Assembly (NCBI RefSeq): GCF_947623445.1
Contig: NC_135246.1
Coordinates: 13,623,856-13,687,855, forward strand
Origin: Clavelina lepadiformis
Taxonomy: Eukaryota > Chordata > Ascidiacea > Aplousobranchia > Clavelinidae
DNA: 64,000 bases
Direction: 5' to 3'
Both the position numbers and the translations under genes were made by a program. The notes under the pieces were generated by a model. It was not told where the DNA came from. It did no database searches and was given only the letters and a program-made list of their open reading frames with translations. This document shows positions 58,674 through 64,000 of this stretch, in pieces. Every line of letters starts with the position of its first letter. Position 1 is the first letter of the stretch.

Positions 58674-60598
58674 GTAATATGCAATTACAGGCTGTGAATA
58701 TATTTTTCAAGTGATTGTGATTTCATTTGCACCGAAGTTATTTGCGCTATATGTGGTATTATAAACACGGTGTCCTATATGTGATACAGGCCTGCGATAA
58801 AGGTAGATGTATTAGCAAGTACCAGTAGTTTAAACATGATGCTGTGATTTTTCCGAGCGTTTCTGTTAGAAATGTGTCCAAAGGCTAGAAATATTTCACA
58901 TATATAGGGACATTGAAAACGTGCAAAAAATGCTTCTGTACTGCTCAGTACTGTTCATCTAAAATTCCCAGTATTTTTATGCTGTACATTGTACACCTTA
59001 TTGTTTCCTGCTGCATGTTGTTTTTTGAATCAACTTGTTTTGCCAACTCTGCGATATATTTGCTCAAGTAAGTGCACAGTATGTCAAATTGAGAAGTTGA
59101 AGTAAAAGCTCATTAACTCATCTTCACTTAGGTTAAAATTTCAGATAACTCAAAATAAGTAATCCTGGCGAAATGTTGATCGACTTAAATGTAAACAAGT
59201 ATCCCTAACTCGAAATTCAACATTTTTAACTCAAAATTTTTGTTGATTAGAAATTTTTTTGTTTGCTTCAGGGCATGAACAGTGTTTTTTTTTCTCGAAA
59301 TTTGTCAACACTATTGCTCATCACACCATAACAAAATGTCAACAGTTTACCTATGAAAACTTTGACACAATCGATTCCTGTTTACCTTATTTGAGCTAAT
59401 TGTTTCAGAGGCTTCTACCAGCTTTAGTCATACTTTCATATTTATCTCTCTACTCTAAGGTACTCACAATTTATTTGTGCTATAAAAGACATTTTTATAA
59501 TGAGACATGTTTCGGACAACTTCAAAACACTGGATTAGAAGTATTTCAATTGTTTTTGTAACTGTATAGATCAAGTATAATTAAAAATTTATATTTAGCA
59601 ATTGAATGGACCTACAAAACCTTTACCTTTAATGGACCTTTACTTTTGTAGAATTGTTGTCCATGCTTACATGCCTGCTTTTTACATGTAAAGTAGCAAA
59701 ATTATGTATTCTTAATGTTACCAAAAGCCATCGCATCATCTAGATTAGAACACTCCAGCCTAGAATCGCAGCTATATTACTTTGCTTTACATATGTGGTT
59801 TTTGATGGTCGTTATAATTTTAAAGCTGTAACTTTCCTGAGCCCAGAGCTGCCTTTAATGTAAATGACATGGTTAAAGCAAAAGTTTACGTGATGTTGTA
59901 CACTTCCATCCGCCAAACATTCTACTACACTAATTTTTCAAGGTTATCTTAAAGGAGATTATGCCTGTGCAATGATATGGTTTTAACTGCGTTGTGTCTT
60001 TTTCTTGTGTCGGTGAAAACTACATAGAACATAATTTAAAAACAAAAAAGAAAATTGTGATTGTTCAAGAAAGTTATCGCAGACTCATGCACTGATTTTT
60101 TATAACATTCAAAGCAGGCAGTTTATTTCGGTACAATCTTGATAACGAAAGAGCAAACATGATCGTCTTATATTCAAAGGGAAAGAAAATGCATTGGACA
60201 AATACAAAGGCAAGAAAAGTAAGCATGATTATAAAAAATATTACCCTCCAAAACTTCGGGTCACGGACAGCACGAAAGCATAATTATTAAACAATATTAC
60301 GTTTCGCGTTTGCGCCACGATTGTATAAAGAATACGCGTGTAGTTGATTAAAAATTTCTCGTAAATTACAGAAAATGATCCAGTAAGTGGATTAGCAGTT
60401 CTTTACTCTGCGACTTGGGACATCTGTCTAACGTCACTTACAAGTACTTTTTATGTTTATTGTTTATATATAACAGCTTAATGTTAATAGCATTCTTTTA
60501 AGTAGGTAATTTTCGAAAGGTTAGGAACGATATTTGCGAATAGCTTTCTGGTTAGCTATCCTGTTGCGGGAGCAGACGAGTAGTAGATAAAGTTATCC
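58674..60598. other. Intergenic between convergent genes
   Basis: Contains the 3' UTR of the SLC41-like gene and, on the other strand, that of the 379-residue gene. No further gene or repeat was recognised. Confidence 0.45.
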
Positions 60599-61738
60599 TT
60601 ACGCGATTGTTGGTGTGGATGGCGGCCGTACGATGGCGTCCAAGAGCGCAGCGGTAGATTTGTACGGCAGGCGACCGTGTACCACGTGATCAAGCACTGC
60701 TGGAGAAGAGACAAATCTCTTCCCGTATGATCTTCTCATCGTAATGGCGAATTCTTCGCTGCATGGGGCCGCAAGTGCAGGAAGATAAAGAACTCTTCTT
60801 CTCCTTGCTCGTCTAGGAGCCGGGTTGTATCTTTCTTTCAGTCTCTCTTGCAGTAGGATCCTTGCCTTTTTTACGACGCTGTCAGCTCGAAGCATTTCCT
60901 GTTTGGAGGGCGATCTCGAGCTTGCTTTCGCTCGAATTACCGTCGCCTTTTCTCGCCTTAATTGGACGTCGTGCCTGGCGGCAGATTTGTCAACCAGGCC
61001 TCGATCTGTGCTATTTCTAAAATCGTAATCAAACTGAGCTTGTAAGGTTTTATATCGGACTCGCCGTTTAGCGAGGAGTTGCTCTGCTGGAAGCGGTTTG
61101 GCTCTACCTCGGGCAGTGTCCTCTACTCCCAGTATAGGCAATTTACAAATTACGTCAGATGTCGTGTCCTGTTTTGTAGCATGATATTTTCTCAGGGACG
61201 GTTTCGAAAATAACACATTATAGTCGGAGACATCAAATACGTCAGTCCTCCCATGAACGGTATGACGTGGAGTGGTAGTATTGAGAGATTGTGGTAGCAT
61301 GAAACTAACCCTTTGTCCTCGTTTTAGTTTTGATGACGGGTCGATTGGCGACGGTACATTGTCGTTTTTTGTCCACAAAATAGATTTGGAACGAGATGGT
61401 GAGATGTTGTTGTTTTGACATCGTTTATCGCTTAAAAATCCCACCCGAGTGTTCGTACCATTTAAATCTTTACAACCGTCGAGGGTACTGGGTGGATAAA
61501 TTGGTTTTAGAATCGGCACGTCTTGGCTACGTTGGAGTTTACTCTCATCAAAATTTTGTCCGGTATCAACCCATTTCGACCGCGGAAGCGGAGGAAGACT
61601 TCCTCTGGTGCTCTTCAAGACTGGAGTTTTTCTTGGAGACGGCAGTGGTCGTCGGCCTGTGTGAGGGATTCTTACTGCATTTCTCGCAATTGGGTCGAGC
61701 CTCAAATGTCTGCTAAACTGTGGTTTAGTTAAAGCCAT
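60599..61738 (-). CDS. Basic, proline-rich 379-residue protein, unknown family
   Basis: A single uninterrupted frame on the minus strand, clearly richer in G and C than its surroundings, which supports real coding. I do not recognise the family. The N-terminal about 60 residues are Pro/Arg-rich (GRRPLPSPRKTP, GSLPPLPRSKW) and suggest SH3-type or cytoskeletal docking. The middle (about 90-200) is Ser/Thr-rich and probably disordered. Residues about 220-300 are strongly basic and likely helical (EQLLAKRRVRYKTLQAQFDY, VKKARILLQERLKERY). A basic run RRARRRR is followed by a hydrophobic stretch VLYLPALAAP. No signal peptide or membrane span. Intronless as seen, although an upstream non-coding or short coding exon cannot be excluded. 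It is convergent with the SLC41-like gene. Confidence 0.75.
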   Translation of the reverse strand: MALTKPQFSRHLRLDPIARNAVRIPHTGRRPLPSPRKTPVLKSTRGSLPPLPRSKWVDTGQNFDESKLQRSQDVPILKPIYPPSTLDGCKDLNGTNTRVGFLSDKRCQNNNISPSRSKSILWTKNDNVPSPIDPSSKLKRGQRVSFMLPQSLNTTTPRHTVHGRTDVFDVSDYNVLFSKPSLRKYHATKQDTTSDVICKLPILGVEDTARGRAKPLPAEQLLAKRRVRYKTLQAQFDYDFRNSTDRGLVDKSAARHDVQLRREKATVIRAKASSRSPSKQEMLRADSVVKKARILLQERLKERYNPAPRRARRRRVLYLPALAAPCSEEFAITMRRSYGKRFVSSPAVLDHVVHGRLPYKSTAALLDAIVRPPSTPTIA

Positions 61739-63760
61739 TTTACTTCCTACAAACCTATTCTATAAAACAGTAACCAGTTATTGGCTACTTCACGAGAGAA
61801 AGGGTTTTAGTTATAAGTTATGAACTTACGAATTCTTTAAATGTGTAGAAAAATACAATTTTTATTAGAGTAAGCCATTAACTTCAATCCTATGTGTCGA
61901 GACCGTTCATTTTATAATGGGAGGTAATCTGGAAACAAACAAACTGCAGTGATCGGGGGGGGGGGTGGGGGTCTCGCTGGACTGTTCTTAGTTATACAGT
62001 ATTTTTTGTCTTCTACTTGATTATCTTACAAAAATTTCTTTGCAATTAAATGCCTTGCTTTTATGCAGCTCTACACTTTTAAGTTATGAACCAAAAGGTC
62101 AAGCTTTCGATTACCTGCTTCTTGAAAACAGGTACCAAACAAAAGCTTTTAATTAATATTGGATCCTCGCCTTTTTTCTCAATACTGTTTACGCTGACAA
62201 TATACTCCTTGGTGCGCCAACATATGAAAACAATCTTCGGAAATCGTTACATTACACTACCTGGCATTCCTCCCTCGTAGGTCAAAGGAACATATTTCGC
62301 TCTTTGAAATTTTCGTGTTGACCGTGTTTATTGCGTTCATTACAGCAACACTTTCTCCAACTCGCCGCCTATTATGAGCAGCAGTTATTGTGATATGATT
62401 GGAAACAAGTGGAAACGTTGAAAAGAAACCGCAAACAGATGAAAACAACTGCCACTGAGCACCCTTAAGCTTTAATACAACGTCAAGCCTAAAAAAATCG
62501 AGCCTGAAGTGACTGGTAGGTTTATCATATGCCAGTATTAGAATGAGGCACGTTCCATCTATTGTTTTTCCAGAGCGTTCGTCTGCCTCGAAACAAATAC
62601 GTTTGTTTACTGGACAAACTATAAATTATAAAAGCTCGTGTCTAAGTTTTAAACCTGCCTTTGATCAAACGAGAAACCTCAACCAGTTTACAAGCTGTGT
62701 AATTCATGACAACTGCCAGATAGGTCAATATTTATTACTAATATCATGGTTATGAAACAAGTAACGCGTTTCCCAGACACAAACTAAACATGGTGTTTAT
62801 AACCACCATCACCCCGTGATATCTGTTTGCGGTTTCAAAACTGCTTTATTTCATCTTAACTGGTTTTGAGGTCGTGAATGACCTATAAAGCAGATGTAAT
62901 ATCTTTTATTTGAGTCGTTTCATCGATTTGCTTTCTAGAAAAAATCGATACCAGAATGATGCTCCACCCGATTTCATTAATCCACTTAAAACCAACAATA
63001 AGCCAATACCCAAACCCATCGAAAGCCTGATGTAGTGGAATTTCAACATTTCATAACATTCGAGACTTCACAATAACGTTGGATTAAATGAAGGTTATCG
63101 AGTATGGGTGATACCTTATAAATGGCCTATAGCCCTATACCCTCATCCATTCCTGGCAAAAGATTTTGCTTCGTCACGACTGGATCAGGCAATAACAACA
63201 CAATTGATAAGCATACTTGCTAGATTGCATACACATCATTTTACAGTTTTATTTCGACTAAACCTATCTGCAGTATTGATAAATGCCACTAAGTGCGGGT
63301 AGTGGTTCTAAGTACATAGTAATGAAGCACAGTGATCCTATGTTTGCATCAATAAAATTTCTGCAGTAAAACAAGGCAGGGCGTTAAAGTAGGCTTATAT
63401 AAAACAATTTGATGTTGATATTATTTGATTTGATTTGCAATTTTTTAAAGCGCGTGCAATAGGTTTATGTAGATCTCATATACAGTTTAGTTATTTCTCA
63501 TTTGCAAACCCTGCACGATTCATGAAATAAATTATTTAATGTCTGACTGAACAAAAATATAGCATCGGAAGTTTTTCGTGGAGTTATTGATGGTGCAGTA
63601 CTTTCTACGTTTTCCTTTTAATAGGCCTAATTTAGAAAACACCGGTATTTTGTTGCAAAGTATCAAGGCTCTGGTATTAACAAAAAAACTAACAAAATCG
63701 ATAAATCGTTGGCACGATCTTACTAGATTAGGTTAATGTTAATCTAAAAACAATGTCTGC
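61739..63760. other. Intergenic with a G-rich run
   Basis: No gene supported. At 61955-61971 there is an 11-G run, a T and five more G (+ strand), which could form a quadruplex or be a sequencing-sensitive site. The rest is AT-rich. Confidence 0.45.
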
Positions 63761-63762
63761 CT

Positions 63763-64000
63763 TTATGAAAAGGTTCTAATATCTCCCCTGTCCAAAGGTG
63801 CCAAAAATTTCTTTTTTCCACTGCGGCCACTGACGGTAGGCAACTTCGACGAAGCGCTATATGGTCTCGCAATGTCATGTGGGTTATCCTCATCCAATGG
63901 GGTTAGCCTCCTGCGCCCAATAGTTGTGGATAGCTTGGAAGGTGTGGTGTGGGGTCGTGAGATATGAGACTCATCTTCTTCGTCCAACTGCGTGATTTTA
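63763..64000 (-). CDS. C-terminal exon of a repeat-containing protein (partial)
   Basis: A minus-strand frame open from the window edge to the stop at 63763, at least 78 residues. It contains an approximately 31-34-residue repeat: LDEEDESHISRPHTTPSKLS is followed by LDEDNPHDIARPYSASSKLP and then a third start LDRGD; each unit has an acidic start, a RP-(H/Y)-(T/S) core, SKL and a basic end (GRRRLTP, GKKKFLAP). No ATG is visible in the window, so this is the 3' end of a larger gene or its last exon. Family not recognised; low complexity suggests a disordered or scaffold-like protein. Confidence 0.6.
   Translation of the reverse strand, partial: KITQLDEEDESHISRPHTTPSKLSTTIGRRRLTPLDEDNPHDIARPYSASSKLPTVSGRSGKKKFLAPLDRGDIRTFS

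Noticed and set aside
1-64000. CRISPR arrays, operons, bacterial promoters or terminators
   Set aside because: No regularly spaced repeats; genes are spliced and of animal type.

Overview
The window looks like AT-rich nuclear DNA of an invertebrate chordate, most likely a tunicate of the Ciona type. This is inferred from compact multi-exon genes with short GT-AG introns, the character of the encoded proteins, many short non-autonomous transposons, and a recurring TAGGCCTA octamer. No prokaryotic signal is visible.

Layout. A complete 14-exon CD36/SCARB-type scavenger receptor gene occupies 184-5530 (+). It is followed by a cluster of six intronless folylpolyglutamate synthase (FPGS)-like genes between 8042 and 41270. 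Copies A (8042), B (15073) and C (23210) form one subfamily and sit in a tandem segmental duplication of about 7-8 kb units. Copies D (25710, +), E (32392-33993, -) and F (39649, +, one frameshift) form a second subfamily. At least three badly decayed FPGS fragments lie between them (about 14220, 22345 and 39075). From 41271 to 46059 there is a repeat-rich, gene-free stretch. Then come an RBM18-type RNA-binding protein gene (46060-47208, 4 exons), a TATDN2-type TatD nuclease gene (48082-52202, 13 exons) and an SLC41-type magnesium transporter gene (55799-58673, 8 exons), all on +. On the minus strand are a basic 379-residue orphan protein (60599-61738) and the 3' end of a repeat-bearing protein that runs off the window (63763-64000).

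Mobile DNA is abundant but short: hAT-like elements (three with 8-bp target duplications, one of them overlapping the stop codon of FPGS copy E), a TTAA-flanked MITE whose empty site is preserved in the sister duplication unit, a TA-flanked palindromic MITE, a mariner 5' remnant between 31-bp direct repeats, tRNA-like SINE pieces and a small LTR-element relic.

The genes do not form an operon or an obvious pathway. The striking feature is the expansion of intronless, mostly intact FPGS-like ligases with two diverged active-site signatures. Their coding parts are far more alike than their flanks, which suggests homogenisation and possibly new substrates.
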